DNA of 64,000 bases from UBA940 sp031548515 (GCA_031548515.1 JAVBRB010000005.1:101585-165584); one strand, 5' to 3'; counted from the first letter of the stretch, positions 25,975-34,637 are shown. Made by a program: numbers and translations. Notes: a model not told the origin generated them from the letters alone.

Positions 25975-27021
25975 ATGGAATCGGAAAAGGATATATTCTA
26001 CAGGGCGCTGATTGAAAGGGACGGTTCTTTCGAGGGCGTATTCTTTGTCGGGGTGAAAACCACCGGCATATTTTGCCGTCCGACCTGCCCTGCGAAACCA
26101 AAGCCGGAAAACTGCGAGTTCTTCCGCTCCGCCGCAGAAGCAATGCAGAACGGCTACAGGCCGTGCAAGGTGTGCAGGCCGCTGGAAAAACAGGGAAATC
26201 CGCCCCCGGGCATCAAGCGGCTGCTGCAACAGATGGAAGAGAATCCCGCGTCCAAGATAACGGACGCTGGATTGAAAGAGATGGGATTGGAACCCAACCA
26301 GGTACGCCGATGGTTCCTGAAAAATTACAAACAGACGTTCCATGCTTACCAGCGGATGTTCCGGGCAAACAATGCCTTCCAGCACTTCCAATCCGCCAGA
26401 AGCGTGACTGATACCGCCTGCGATTCGGGCTACGGTTCTCTGAGCGGGTTCAACAGCATGTACAAGAACATCATAGGCGTTTCCCCGCAGAAAAGCCTGA
26501 ACAAACGCATCGTCAATATAACCCGCATCGAAACGGATCTGGGATTGATGATAGCCGGAGCCACAGAGAAGGGTATCTGCATGTTCGAGTTCGCCGACTA
26601 CAAATTTCTCGATCTGGAACTCAGGCAGTTGTCAGAGTCGTTCAATGCTCCGCTCGTGGAGGGCGACAATCCCCGTTTCACCGCGCTCAGAGAGCAGCTC
26701 GAACAATATTTCAAAGGCCAGCGGCGTGAATTCGACATTCCGATGGATCTGGCCGGCACGGAGTTTCAGAAAAAGGTGTGGCTCGGTCTGCTGCAAATCC
26801 CTTATGGTTGCACGACGACATATGCCCGGCAGGCCGAACTGCTTGGCATGCCTTCAGCCGTGAGGGCCGTCGCCAATGCCAACGGGAAAAACAAGATATC
26901 CATCATCCTGCCTTGCCACAGGGTTATCGGCGCCGACGGAACTCTCACAGGTTACGGCGGAGGGATATGGCGCAAGAAAAAACTTCTCGATCTGGAACTC
27001 GGGATCAAAACACTGTTATAG
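25975..27021 (+). CDS. ada: Ada-like bifunctional regulator / methylated-DNA--protein-cysteine methyltransferase
   Basis: A 348-residue three-part protein. Residues about 5-75 are the Ada zinc domain with Cys34, Cys38, Cys64 and Cys67; Cys34 would be the methylphosphotriester acceptor. Residues about 85-180 are an AraC-type helix-turn-helix (SVTDTACDSGYGSLSGFNSMYKN). The C-terminal part is O6-alkylguanine methyltransferase with LPCHRVIGADG, acceptor Cys314, and the FQKKVWLGLLQIPYGCTTTYA helix. This matches E. coli Ada (354). It repairs alkylated DNA and probably induces its own gene. The start at 25975 follows the -7 box; the in-frame ATG at 25849 lies before it. Confidence 0.94.
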   Translation: MESEKDIFYRALIERDGSFEGVFFVGVKTTGIFCRPTCPAKPKPENCEFFRSAAEAMQNGYRPCKVCRPLEKQGNPPPGIKRLLQQMEENPASKITDAGLKEMGLEPNQVRRWFLKNYKQTFHAYQRMFRANNAFQHFQSARSVTDTACDSGYGSLSGFNSMYKNIIGVSPQKSLNKRIVNITRIETDLGLMIAGATEKGICMFEFADYKFLDLELRQLSESFNAPLVEGDNPRFTALREQLEQYFKGQRREFDIPMDLAGTEFQKKVWLGLLQIPYGCTTTYARQAELLGMPSAVRAVANANGKNKISIILPCHRVIGADGTLTGYGGGIWRKKKLLDLELGIKTLL

Positions 27022-27046
27022 AGGGTTGGCAAAACGTCCTGACTGT

Positions 27047-28687
27047 TTACACCCACTCCCTCATATCTTCTTCCACGGTCGAGATGCAGCCTATACCGAA
27101 GTTTTCGACCAGCACATTGGTCACATCGGGAGAAAGGAACGCCGGGAGCGTGGGGCCGAGGTGGATATTCTTCACCCCGAGACTCAGTAATGCCAGCAGT
27201 ACGATTACGGCCTTTTGCTCATACCAGGCGATGTTGTAGACTATAGGCAGGTCGTTGACGCTTTCAAGGCCGAACGCCTTTTGCAGGGCGAGCGCGATAA
27301 CCACCAGCGAATAGCTGTCGTTGCACTGCCCGGCGTCGAGTACGCGGGGAATTCCGCCTATGTCGCCCAGCGGCAGTTTGTTGTAGCGGTATTTGGCGCA
27401 CCCCGCGGTCAGGATGACAGCGTCTTTCGGGAGTGCGGCCGCAAAGTCGGTGTAATACTGGCGCGAACGCATGCGCCCGTCGCATCCGGCCATGACCACG
27501 AACTTCTTAATTGCTCCCGATTTCACGGCTTCGACCACCTTGTCGGCCAGTGCAAGTACCTGATTGTGGGCAAATCCGCCTATGATCTCGCCTTTTTCTA
27601 TTTCGACCGGAGGAGCGCACCTCTTCGCATGTTCGATTATCGCCGAAAAATCTTTCGGACGGCCGTCCCTGCGGTCGGGAATGTGGGTTGCGCCGGGAAG
27701 TCCGGACGAGCCTGTGGTGTATATGCGGTCTTTATACGACGCTCCGGGCAACGGCGGCACGATGCAGTTGGTTGTGAAAAGGACCGGCCCGTTGAACGAT
27801 TCGAACTCCTCTCGTTGCTTCCACCAGGCGTTGCCGTAGTTGCCGACAAAGTGGCTGTATTTTTTGAATGCAGGATAGTAGTTGGCCGGCAGCATTTCGC
27901 TGTGGGTGTATACGTCCACTCCGGCGTCCTTCGTCTGTTCGAGTAACTCCTCGAAATCCTTCAGGTCGTGGCCGCTGACGAGAATGCCCGGCCGCGTGCC
28001 GACGCCTATATTGACTTTTGTGATCTCAGGGTTGCCGTAGGTCGAAGTGTTGGCTTTGTCGAGCAGTGCCATCGCCTTAACGCCGCATTCGCCCGTTTTG
28101 AGCGTCAGTTCGACAAGCTCGCAGACTCCGATATCCGGACGGCTTACCTCGGCCAGCGCGTTTTCGAGCATTTCGTAGATTTCACCATCTTCATAACCCA
28201 GGTTCAGGGCATGCTCGGCGTAGGCCGCCGCACCTTTTACCCCGTAAATTATCATCTGCTTGAGCGACCGGACGTCTTCATCTTCTATTGACAGCACCCC
28301 CACCCCTTTGACCGCATCCGCATATTCCGACGGAGCTGGATTGAACGACACCTCCGGCATATCGGGTAACATGATGCCGTGTTTTTCAGCCATTCCGACC
28401 AATTCTTCCTTCACTGCCAGCGCCCTCGCAATACGTGCCTCAATGGCTCTGTCGTCGAAGTTTGCATTGGTGATAGTGCAGAACAGCGCGTCGATCATCT
28501 GCCGGCTGGCCCGCTCACCGGCCGACCCTTTTTTGCGCAGTGCGCGGTTCACGATCGCTTCGCCCCTTACGGCATAAAGCAACACATCCATCAGACCGGA
28601 TGTCTGCGGTTCCTTGCCGCAAATACCTTTTACAGTACAGCCTTTACCTCCGGCCGCCTCCTGGCATTGAAAACAAAACATTCCCAT
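27047..28687 (-). CDS. hcp: Hybrid-cluster protein (hydroxylamine reductase / NO reductase-like)
   Basis: A 546-residue cytosolic iron-sulfur protein. Four N-terminal cysteines (Cys5, Cys8, Cys17, Cys23) hold the cubane cluster. Hybrid-cluster ligands are expected in SGHDLKDFEELLE, CIVPPLPGASYKDRIYTTG, AGCDGRMRSRQYY and LTAGCAKYRYN plus LDAGQCNDSYSLVVIALAL, all visible. Hcp was named hydroxylamine reductase but in enterobacteria acts as a high-affinity NO reductase. A ferredoxin-like gene ends 21 bp upstream and likely supplies electrons; the pair is divergent from a Crp/Fnr regulator, the usual setting for HcpR control. Confidence 0.95.
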   Translation of the reverse strand: MGMFCFQCQEAAGGKGCTVKGICGKEPQTSGLMDVLLYAVRGEAIVNRALRKKGSAGERASRQMIDALFCTITNANFDDRAIEARIARALAVKEELVGMAEKHGIMLPDMPEVSFNPAPSEYADAVKGVGVLSIEDEDVRSLKQMIIYGVKGAAAYAEHALNLGYEDGEIYEMLENALAEVSRPDIGVCELVELTLKTGECGVKAMALLDKANTSTYGNPEITKVNIGVGTRPGILVSGHDLKDFEELLEQTKDAGVDVYTHSEMLPANYYPAFKKYSHFVGNYGNAWWKQREEFESFNGPVLFTTNCIVPPLPGASYKDRIYTTGSSGLPGATHIPDRRDGRPKDFSAIIEHAKRCAPPVEIEKGEIIGGFAHNQVLALADKVVEAVKSGAIKKFVVMAGCDGRMRSRQYYTDFAAALPKDAVILTAGCAKYRYNKLPLGDIGGIPRVLDAGQCNDSYSLVVIALALQKAFGLESVNDLPIVYNIAWYEQKAVIVLLALLSLGVKNIHLGPTLPAFLSPDVTNVLVENFGIGCISTVEEDMREWV

Positions 28688-28708
28688 GATTTAAGATTCT
28701 TCTTCGAT

Positions 28709-29635
28709 TTATATCCATTCTTCGTTTATAACTTCACCTGAAACCGAAAGCACGATGACTTTGACCGGCACGTTCCGCTGCGCCTTTTCCCGCGCCAATT
28801 GCGCTATACGCATCAGGCCGCCGCAACACGGAACCTCCATTATCAGCACGGTCAGTGTGTTTATCTTCGCTTCATCGATCATTTGCGCGAGTTTATCTAC
28901 ATATATCTGAGTGTTGCTGTCAAGTTTAGGGCAGGCTATGGCGAGCATCCTGCCGCGCAGGAACCGGCTGTGGAACTCCCCGTTGGCGAAAGCCGTACAG
29001 TCGGCGGCCAGCAGCAGGTCGGCCCCCTTGAAAAATCCGGCCTGCGGATTTACCAGATGCAACTGCACCGGGAACTGGCGAAGCTCCGATGGCTGGGCGA
29101 GCTGCGGTTGGAAACCTACGGCAGACATAGCGGCAAAACCACTACTATGCTGAGGGCGATTGATCTCACGCGCCATGGAACCCGGACATCCGCAGGCAAG
29201 CGGTTTGGATTCCGGTACGGCTGTCTGACAGGGTCGGGCGGCCGCAAGCACATTTCCCTTGCCGTCAATCCCTATTTTCGAGATGTCTACAGTGTCGATT
29301 CCGTGTTCTTCGAGCCATGCCACACCCTGGCGCACCCACTCCGTTTCATTGTGATCCTTCAGGTGTTTGAGGTGGGCCAGCACAACGGCCTCGCCTTTCG
29401 GGACCAACCGCTCCATCACGGCAGCCTCCTTGTAAGGCGCCGCTTCGCGCTCCTCGAACGAAATGGCACCCACCGGGCATTCGCCGATACATGCACCCAG
29501 GCCGTCGCAGTAAAGGTCGCTTATCATCACCGCTTTGCCGTCTATCAGTTGAAGCGCACCCTCGTGGCATCCGGTGACGCACGCGCCGCACCCGTTGCAC
29601 ATTTCCTCGTTAATTTTTATTACAGTCCGTTTCAT
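28709..29635 (-). CDS. 4Fe-4S ferredoxin-domain protein linked to hcp
   Basis: A 308-residue protein with an N-terminal dicluster ferredoxin domain (about residues 1-65) and a long C-terminal domain of unknown fold (about 190-308) with several cysteines. The first motif is complete (CNGCGACVTGC). The second is CDGLGACIGECP, where the second cysteine is Leu, so that cluster has three Cys ligands and may be [3Fe-4S] or use another ligand. A middle stretch (about 140-190, CQTAVPESKPLACGCPG) is Cys/Pro-rich. It precedes hcp by 21 bp in the same direction and is the likely electron donor. Confidence 0.8.
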   Translation of the reverse strand: MKRTVIKINEEMCNGCGACVTGCHEGALQLIDGKAVMISDLYCDGLGACIGECPVGAISFEEREAAPYKEAAVMERLVPKGEAVVLAHLKHLKDHNETEWVRQGVAWLEEHGIDTVDISKIGIDGKGNVLAAARPCQTAVPESKPLACGCPGSMAREINRPQHSSGFAAMSAVGFQPQLAQPSELRQFPVQLHLVNPQAGFFKGADLLLAADCTAFANGEFHSRFLRGRMLAIACPKLDSNTQIYVDKLAQMIDEAKINTLTVLIMEVPCCGGLMRIAQLAREKAQRNVPVKVIVLSVSGEVINEEWI

Positions 29636-29657
29636 AACTACTTCTATTCTCGTACTG

Positions 29658-29665
29658 CAAAATTA
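29658..29665 (-). promoter_or_regulatory. -7 box of the ferredoxin-hcp operon
   Basis: TAATTTTG read leftward, fitting TAnnTTTG, 22 bp before the start at 29635. Confidence 0.55.
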
Positions 29666-29688
29666 CGGCAGCGCAGCGCTACAAAATC

Positions 29689-29702
29689 GTCACAAATGTT
29701 AC
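29689..29702. promoter_or_regulatory. Candidate Crp/Fnr (HcpR-type) operator
   Basis: GTCACAAATGTTAC, an imperfect palindrome (five of six arm positions match), lies between the two divergent -7 boxes. Its centre is about 40 bp upstream of the predicted start of the regulator transcript and about 44 bp upstream of the ferredoxin-hcp start. These are positions typical of class II activation. Confidence 0.55.
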
Positions 29703-29721
29703 ACTCGGCAAGAAAAAATCA

Positions 29722-29729
29722 TATCTTTG
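29722..29729 (+). promoter_or_regulatory. -7 box of the Crp/Fnr regulator
   Basis: TATCTTTG, exact consensus, 16 bp before the GTG start at 29746, so the leader is about 10 nt. Confidence 0.65.
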
Positions 29730-29745
29730 CATAAAACATTCCGCC

Positions 29746-30417
29746 GTGAATCTCGCCGCACTGCTTGAAATACCGCTATTCCGTTCGCTGACCGAATTCG
29801 AACTGGAAAGGATCTTCGCCGAGTTGAAGATTACCGAAACGCGCTTCAAAAAAGGAGAGATACTGGCCATGCAGGACGAACCTGCCACGAGGCTGATAAT
29901 ACTACTGACCGGCAGCGTCACCGGAGAAATGGCCGATCCCTCGGGAAAAGTTGCGAAGGTCGAGGATATCCACGCACCCAGCCCACTGGCGATACTGTTC
30001 CTGTTCGGGCATGACAACCGTTTTCCGGTGCAGGCCACCGCACGCGAGGACGGAACCGCACTGATCATCCCGAAGCAATCTGTATTGCGAATGCTCTCGA
30101 TGAACGAAATGCTGTTGAAAAACTACCTGGACATATCGGCCGATTTCGCTGCCCGCCTGAGCCGCAAACTCAATATGATGTCGCTGCGTACCATCCGGCA
30201 GAAGTTTGCCGTCTATCTGCTGGAACTGTCGAAAAAGCAGCGGTCCGACACGGTGACGCTCGACAGGCCGAAGAGCGCGCTTGCGGAATATTTCGGAGTG
30301 GCACGACCGTCGCTCGAACGCGAGATCACCCGCATGCAGGATGACGGGCTGATAGACGCGAAACGCAGACGCCTGTCTATCCGTGACAAACAGGAGCTGA
30401 TACGTTTGGTAAATTAA
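29746..30417 (+). CDS. Crp/Fnr-family regulator (HcpR-like)
   Basis: A 223-residue regulator starting with GTG (MNLAALLEIPLFRSLTEFELERI). A cyclic-nucleotide-binding-like beta-roll spans about residues 10-125. A dimerisation helix (about 125-155) leads to a winged helix (about 160-223) with KFAVYLLELSKKQ and the recognition helix SALAEYFGVARPSLEREITRMQDDGLI. There are no N-terminal Fnr cysteines. It is divergent from ferredoxin-hcp with a palindrome between them. HcpR regulators, which sense NO through heme in studied cases, are encoded this way. Ligand and name are inferred. Confidence 0.82.
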   Translation: MNLAALLEIPLFRSLTEFELERIFAELKITETRFKKGEILAMQDEPATRLIILLTGSVTGEMADPSGKVAKVEDIHAPSPLAILFLFGHDNRFPVQATAREDGTALIIPKQSVLRMLSMNEMLLKNYLDISADFAARLSRKLNMMSLRTIRQKFAVYLLELSKKQRSDTVTLDRPKSALAEYFGVARPSLEREITRMQDDGLIDAKRRRLSIRDKQELIRLVN

Positions 30418-30448
30418 GCTTATGGTGGGGAGCCTGTAAGCCGATTTA

Positions 30449-31759
30449 TTATGACTTCGGCCCGTCGAGTACGAATATCAGGATATCGCCAGGGGTGATG
30501 GAATATTTGCCGTCTGAGGCTAGATTCACGATAGAGGCATCCTTACCCACTCTTTTAACGCTCTCCGACAGGGGCGTCATCGAGACTTCGGTATCGGCAT
30601 CCAGCGTGCGGCTGACCAGCACAAGGAACGTGAATCCCCGGTTCTCGATGAGCGAAACCGTAACACCCGGTTCCGAAACAGTAAGGTCCCCTATCTGTTT
30701 TGGAAGTTCGTCCAACGCTTTCGTACCGGCAGGTATTGTGTTCCCCGTATGACGTACCCATTTCATCGTACAGCCGTTGAAAACGCCGTTCAGTTCTTGT
30801 ATCTCCCGGTTCATCTGCTTTACCACGGCGTAAGCCTTACCGGTGGTTCCATCGGCTTTTTTGGGACCTTCTCCATACCAGAAATTGCTGTCCTCGTCAG
30901 CGGCTGGAGTCCAGTACGTGAAATATTGCAGCGCCTGCGCGCCGTAAGCGAGGTTGTTCCACATCTGGATCCTGAGATGTTCGATGGTCGGGACGGGAAA
31001 ATGGTCGTCGTAACTGTTCACAACGGGCCTGTTGGGATCGTTCAAGGGTGTATGTGCGGTCGAAAGAGCGAACGCCCAGAACGGTATCCGCGCCCTTTTG
31101 GCCTTTGAACTTATCTGCTCCAGCGATCTGAATATCAGATCAGGGTAGAATCTTATTATTCCATCGAGACCTTTCACGACAGGATAGCAGTCGAACGAAA
31201 TAAACTCCGGGGTGAGTTTTTCTTCATAAAGATCTACATATGATTCGTAATCGGCGAGGCCCATACCCTGGAAAACGGCGTCGCCCAAGTCCGGGAACAG
31301 ATTCACATAGCACGGATGGCCTGCATCCTTCCTCCGGATATCGCTTTTCAACCCCTGCAGGGCGTCAAACCTGGAAGCGGCCGGCTCGTCGTCCAGGAAC
31401 CAGCCGGCAAGCGCGGGATGGTCCTTGTATTCGTCGACTATCGCCATCCGGGCATCCGAACTGCCGCCTTCAAGGTCTGCGCAGCGGAGATATATCCGGA
31501 TGCCCGCTTTTCCGGCGGCATCGAGCGCAGGCTTCAGATACCGGTTATCGCCCCTGAAATTGGTGTATGAAAGCGTAAACCCTGCGTCGCGCATCTCCCG
31601 GTACATGGCATCCGACGTTTCTTCCCCTGGGATCGAATGCCAACCCATAATGGGGATTTCGCCTGCGTCCGGCACTCTTGCAGGATAACTGCCGTCGTTG
31701 GTTTCGCCGCATGATACCGCCATAATCGCGGCGGCCAATATAGTCAGAAAGCGTTTCAT
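30449..31759 (-). CDS. Putative TIM-barrel glycoside hydrolase, lipoprotein
   Basis: A 436-residue lipoprotein (signal ending MAVSC, Cys17). The barrel-like core (about 35-350) contains GWHSIPGEETSDAM and AGWFLDDEPAASRFDAL, a WFLDDEP motif with the Glu likely catalytic. It also has FDCYPVV near 200, PFWAFALS near 235 and MWNNLAYGAQALQYFTYW near 280. A beta domain follows (about 350-436). It resembles clan GH-A beta-galactosidase-like hydrolases, but I cannot name a family. It is the second gene of a leftward unit with the ROK kinase, 14 bp apart, at the left border of the polysaccharide locus. Confidence 0.65.
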   Translation of the reverse strand: MKRFLTILAAAIMAVSCGETNDGSYPARVPDAGEIPIMGWHSIPGEETSDAMYREMRDAGFTLSYTNFRGDNRYLKPALDAAGKAGIRIYLRCADLEGGSSDARMAIVDEYKDHPALAGWFLDDEPAASRFDALQGLKSDIRRKDAGHPCYVNLFPDLGDAVFQGMGLADYESYVDLYEEKLTPEFISFDCYPVVKGLDGIIRFYPDLIFRSLEQISSKAKRARIPFWAFALSTAHTPLNDPNRPVVNSYDDHFPVPTIEHLRIQMWNNLAYGAQALQYFTYWTPAADEDSNFWYGEGPKKADGTTGKAYAVVKQMNREIQELNGVFNGCTMKWVRHTGNTIPAGTKALDELPKQIGDLTVSEPGVTVSLIENRGFTFLVLVSRTLDADTEVSMTPLSESVKRVGKDASIVNLASDGKYSITPGDILIFVLDGPKS

Positions 31760-31773
31760 GTCTTTCCATTTTT

Positions 31774-32763
31774 CTATATAACGCGGTGTTTACCGTTAAC
31801 AATATCCGCCGCCACCGAAAGCGCCGCATAATCGCCTATTTGCTCGCCGAGTCCGGCAGGAACGATCTCGCAGACCGCCGCCGCTCCGGGAAGCGCCTCC
31901 CGGCGGATGATCTCCATCATCTGTGGATACATCATCCCGGCATTGCGGGCATAAACGCCGCCGATGATTATCCTCTCAGGATTGATCATGTCGATCAGCA
32001 CCGACAGTCCGTGCCCCAAGTATTCAGCCGACGTACGGTATATCTCCAGCGCAAGCACGTCGCCTTCGGCAGCTGCAACGGCAACCGTGTGGGCGGTTAT
32101 GCCCTCTGCTTCGCCCTTCGCACACCAGGCCACGGTTTCGCCCATCTGGTGCTTTTCGGCGACCCTGGCTTTAGCCAACTGTGCTATCCCCCCGCCGCTG
32201 CAGAAACCCTCGAACGATCCGGATTTGCCGTAACCGACAGGCCCGAAGTCGCTCAGCCGGATATGTCCCAATTCTCCGGCATTGTCGTTGGTCCCTGTGT
32301 ATAGTTTCCCATCCAGGATAAGTCCGGCTCCGAGACCCGTGCCGAACGTCAGGAAAGCCATGTTGCGGGTACCGATGCCGGCTCCGAACTTCCATTCGGC
32401 AAGCGCGCATGCATTGGCGTCGTTGTGTAATCCCGCCGAAATGCCGAATTTGTCGGTGAACATCTTCACGACCGGTATGTCGTCCCATCCCGGAAGGTTC
32501 GGCGGCGACATTACGATACCGGCCCTGCTGTTCAAAGGGCCGCCGCAACTTATCCCTATCGCACCCGTATTGGAGGCGTCAAGGCCGTGTTCCGCCATCA
32601 ATTCCGCAACGGTATCCAACAGCCGGCGTGTCGTTTCGCCGACTGTTGTCGTCGCGAATTTCCGTTTTCCGACTATAGTGAGATCGTGCCCTTTTTTTAT
32701 TCCGTAAGAAACGGCGCATTTGGTACCGCCTATATCCACCCCTATGATATTACTAATTCCCAT
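31774..32763 (-). CDS. ROK-family sugar kinase lacking the zinc motif
   Basis: A 329-residue cytosolic kinase with the phosphate-binding GVDIGGTKCAVSYG at the N-terminus, the catalytic-Asp segment HNDANACALAEWKFG, the ROK segment FLTFGTGLGAGLILDG, and the substrate-binding GELGHIRL. The usual zinc motif CxCGxxGCxE is present only as VGYGKSGSFE, so all three cysteines are lost (Val, Tyr, Ser). Glucose, mannose, fructose or N-acetylmannosamine kinase activity is possible. It heads the leftward unit preceding a GH gene, with a LacI-type operator near its start. It likely phosphorylates a sugar imported by the locus. Confidence 0.82.
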   Translation of the reverse strand: MGISNIIGVDIGGTKCAVSYGIKKGHDLTIVGKRKFATTTVGETTRRLLDTVAELMAEHGLDASNTGAIGISCGGPLNSRAGIVMSPPNLPGWDDIPVVKMFTDKFGISAGLHNDANACALAEWKFGAGIGTRNMAFLTFGTGLGAGLILDGKLYTGTNDNAGELGHIRLSDFGPVGYGKSGSFEGFCSGGGIAQLAKARVAEKHQMGETVAWCAKGEAEGITAHTVAVAAAEGDVLALEIYRTSAEYLGHGLSVLIDMINPERIIIGGVYARNAGMMYPQMMEIIRREALPGAAAVCEIVPAGLGEQIGDYAALSVAADIVNGKHRVI

Positions 32764-33050
32764 TTTGATATTTTATTCAGATAAGTCTCCTTTTGCGGTG
32801 TTTATGCAGACAATTACTTGAGCGGAAGGATTGATTGTTGCAGCGGTAAAAAACCGGCCGGATAGACCCTGCCGCAACAATCACCCCTCAAAAAACCCAA
32901 TCACTTACTAACTAACCTATGTCTATCCGGTCATTTTTTCTATTGCAGCGTAGTATTGAATATTGTTTTCCGGCGCTTTCACCACATCATATAACTTCAT
33001 TACCGTATTTACGTGTTCAGGGCAAGTTCTCCGGAAGCATAATTAATCAT

Positions 33051-33066
33051 ACTTAAACGATAAAGT
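33051..33066. promoter_or_regulatory. LacI-type operator O1
   Basis: ACTTAAACGATAAAGT, centred on CG, 12 of 16 positions self-complementary. It begins 6 bp downstream of the leftward -7-like box TAAATTTA, so it would cover the start of the ROK operon transcript. Confidence 0.6.
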
Positions 33067-33237
33067 TTGGTGTAAATTTAATATTTTTTTCAATCCCAAA
33101 CAATTTTCTCCGGATTTTTTCCTGTTCATGAAAGGCGAAGGCGCACCTTCCAATAATTTTTCACGAATTATCCGTCCCAGAATGACACTGTTAGTGGTTT
33201 CAAGCGTTTTTCTATTTTTTTAACAAATATAATTTAT

Positions 33238-33245
33238 TATATTTG
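33238..33245 (+). promoter_or_regulatory. -7 box of the GH5-like gene
   Basis: TATATTTG, exact TAnnTTTG. The operator at 33251 starts 5 bp downstream. The leader would be about 77 nt. Confidence 0.65.
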
Positions 33246-33250
33246 CCTAT

Positions 33251-33266
33251 ACTTAATCGTTTAAAT
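33251..33266. promoter_or_regulatory. LacI-type operator O2
   Basis: ACTTAATCGTTTAAAT, centred on CG, directly downstream of the -7 box, over the predicted transcription start. Its centre is exactly 200 bp from that of O1 (about 19 helical turns), which would allow looping. Confidence 0.65.
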
Positions 33267-33328
33267 TAACTTTTCCGAAAAGGCGATACAATAATCTGTT
33301 TCTCTTTCGGAACAAACCGTTCTTTCGA

Positions 33329-34591
33329 ATGAAAAAAACGATCCTGATATTTATGCTCCATCTTACCGCGGCGTTTTTCATTCTGACAGGATTCGCCTGT
33401 TCCTCAGCCGACGAAGGCAACGGCGACCTGACTGAAACAGGCTACGGCCTTTATGTGGAAAACGGCACGCTGATGAAAGATAACGAACCGTATTACGGCA
33501 TGGGGATCAATTACTTCAGGCTGTTCAACGACTATGTGGCCGGTGACGCCTCTACCCTGAGGGGCCTGGCCGAACTTGCAGCGAAAGGAGTACCTTTCGT
33601 GCGTTTTCCGGCGAGTCCATACTGGCCGGCATCATGGACCGCCACATACTTCACCGACAAGGAGGCTTATTTCAAAAAGTTGGATAAGATCGTTGAACTC
33701 GCCGAAAAGCTTGGCATCGGGCTGATACCTTCGCTGTTCTGGCATATGCCGACCTTTCCCGACCTCATGGGGGAACACATGGACGCTTTCGGCGACAGCG
33801 GCAGCAGGACGACAGCATTTGTCAGGCAGTACACGCAGGAGGTAGTCGAACGCTACAAGGATTCGCCCGCGATATGGGGATGGGAATTCGGCAATGAATT
33901 CAACCTGTTCGTGGACATACCCCACGTGTCGACGCCGCCCAACCCTCCCGGACTCGGATGCCCGGCCGAACGCGACCCTGTGCGCGACCGTTTCTACAAC
34001 AGGCACATGACCAATGCGTTCAAAGAGTTCGGCGCGGCAGTACGCAGATACGACACCCACAGAGCCATATTTTCCGGCAACAGCGAACCACGCCCGGCCG
34101 CATGGCACAACGCCCTGTACGATCCCACCCAATACTGGGCGGCAGACACCTATGACCAGTACAGGGATATTATCAGCCGTTTCGAATGCAATCCCATAAA
34201 TACGGTTACCATACGCGCATACTGCAACTACGGTGTCGCGGACACACGTTATCCGCTCGGGATAAAGAATCCTTCAGATTATGTCGCCGCCATGATGAAG
34301 ATAGCCGGAGAACTGGGCAAACCGCTGTTCATCGGCGAATTTACTGCATCGGACAGCTGGAAAGAGTATATGTCCGAGGAGTATGAAGTGGTTCAGGACA
34401 TAGAAGGAGCGTTCCGCGCGAGGATGGAAGCCATTGTGGACAACCGCGTACAGCTGTCGGCGGTGTGGGTTTACGACCTGCCGCAGCAGGACGGATCGTG
34501 CAGCATTACGCCGGACAACCACCGCAGCTATATGCTCGATGAAATAGCCAAAGCAAATTCAGACCTTAGGAGAATCATGCCGCAGAATTAA
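33329..34591 (+). CDS. GH5-like (clan A) endo-glycanase lipoprotein
   Basis: A 420-residue lipoprotein (signal ending FACSS, Cys24 or nearby). Its barrel has the clan GH-A retaining pair: the acid/base Glu190 in GWEFGNEFNLF and the nucleophile Glu337 in FIGEFTASDSW. The N-terminal stretch YYGMGINYFRLF and the FVRFPASPYWPASW segment also fit cellulase-like GH5 enzymes, which include endo-beta-mannanases. It is the first gene of a rightward unit, with its own operator-overlapped promoter; the lacI gene follows 86 bp later. Confidence 0.75.
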   Translation: MKKTILIFMLHLTAAFFILTGFACSSADEGNGDLTETGYGLYVENGTLMKDNEPYYGMGINYFRLFNDYVAGDASTLRGLAELAAKGVPFVRFPASPYWPASWTATYFTDKEAYFKKLDKIVELAEKLGIGLIPSLFWHMPTFPDLMGEHMDAFGDSGSRTTAFVRQYTQEVVERYKDSPAIWGWEFGNEFNLFVDIPHVSTPPNPPGLGCPAERDPVRDRFYNRHMTNAFKEFGAAVRRYDTHRAIFSGNSEPRPAAWHNALYDPTQYWAADTYDQYRDIISRFECNPINTVTIRAYCNYGVADTRYPLGIKNPSDYVAAMMKIAGELGKPLFIGEFTASDSWKEYMSEEYEVVQDIEGAFRARMEAIVDNRVQLSAVWVYDLPQQDGSCSITPDNHRSYMLDEIAKANSDLRRIMPQN

Positions 34592-34612
34592 ATATATGAC
34601 TGATTTATGCGC

Positions 34613-34628
34613 ATTTAACCGAAAAAAA
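34613..34628. promoter_or_regulatory. Weak half-site resembling the LacI-type operator
   Basis: ATTTAACCGAAAAAAA, matching the left half of the consensus (about 10 of 16 positions), sits just upstream of the lacI -7 box. It may allow autoregulation but is much weaker than the others. Confidence 0.25.
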
Positions 34629-34629
34629 T

Positions 34630-34637
34630 TATCTTTG
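34630..34637 (+). promoter_or_regulatory. -7 box of the LacI regulator gene
   Basis: TATCTTTG, exact consensus, 40 bp before the GTG start. Confidence 0.65.

Larger units (their letters stand above)
32764..33328. other. 565-bp divergent regulatory region (ROK operon / GH5-like gene)
   Basis: Contains the leftward -7-like TAAATTTA (33080-33073), operators at 33051-33066 and 33251-33266, and the rightward -7 box TATATTTG (33238-33245). From 32764 to 33050 I see AT-rich DNA with CCGG-containing inverted fragments but no gene. Confidence 0.6.
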
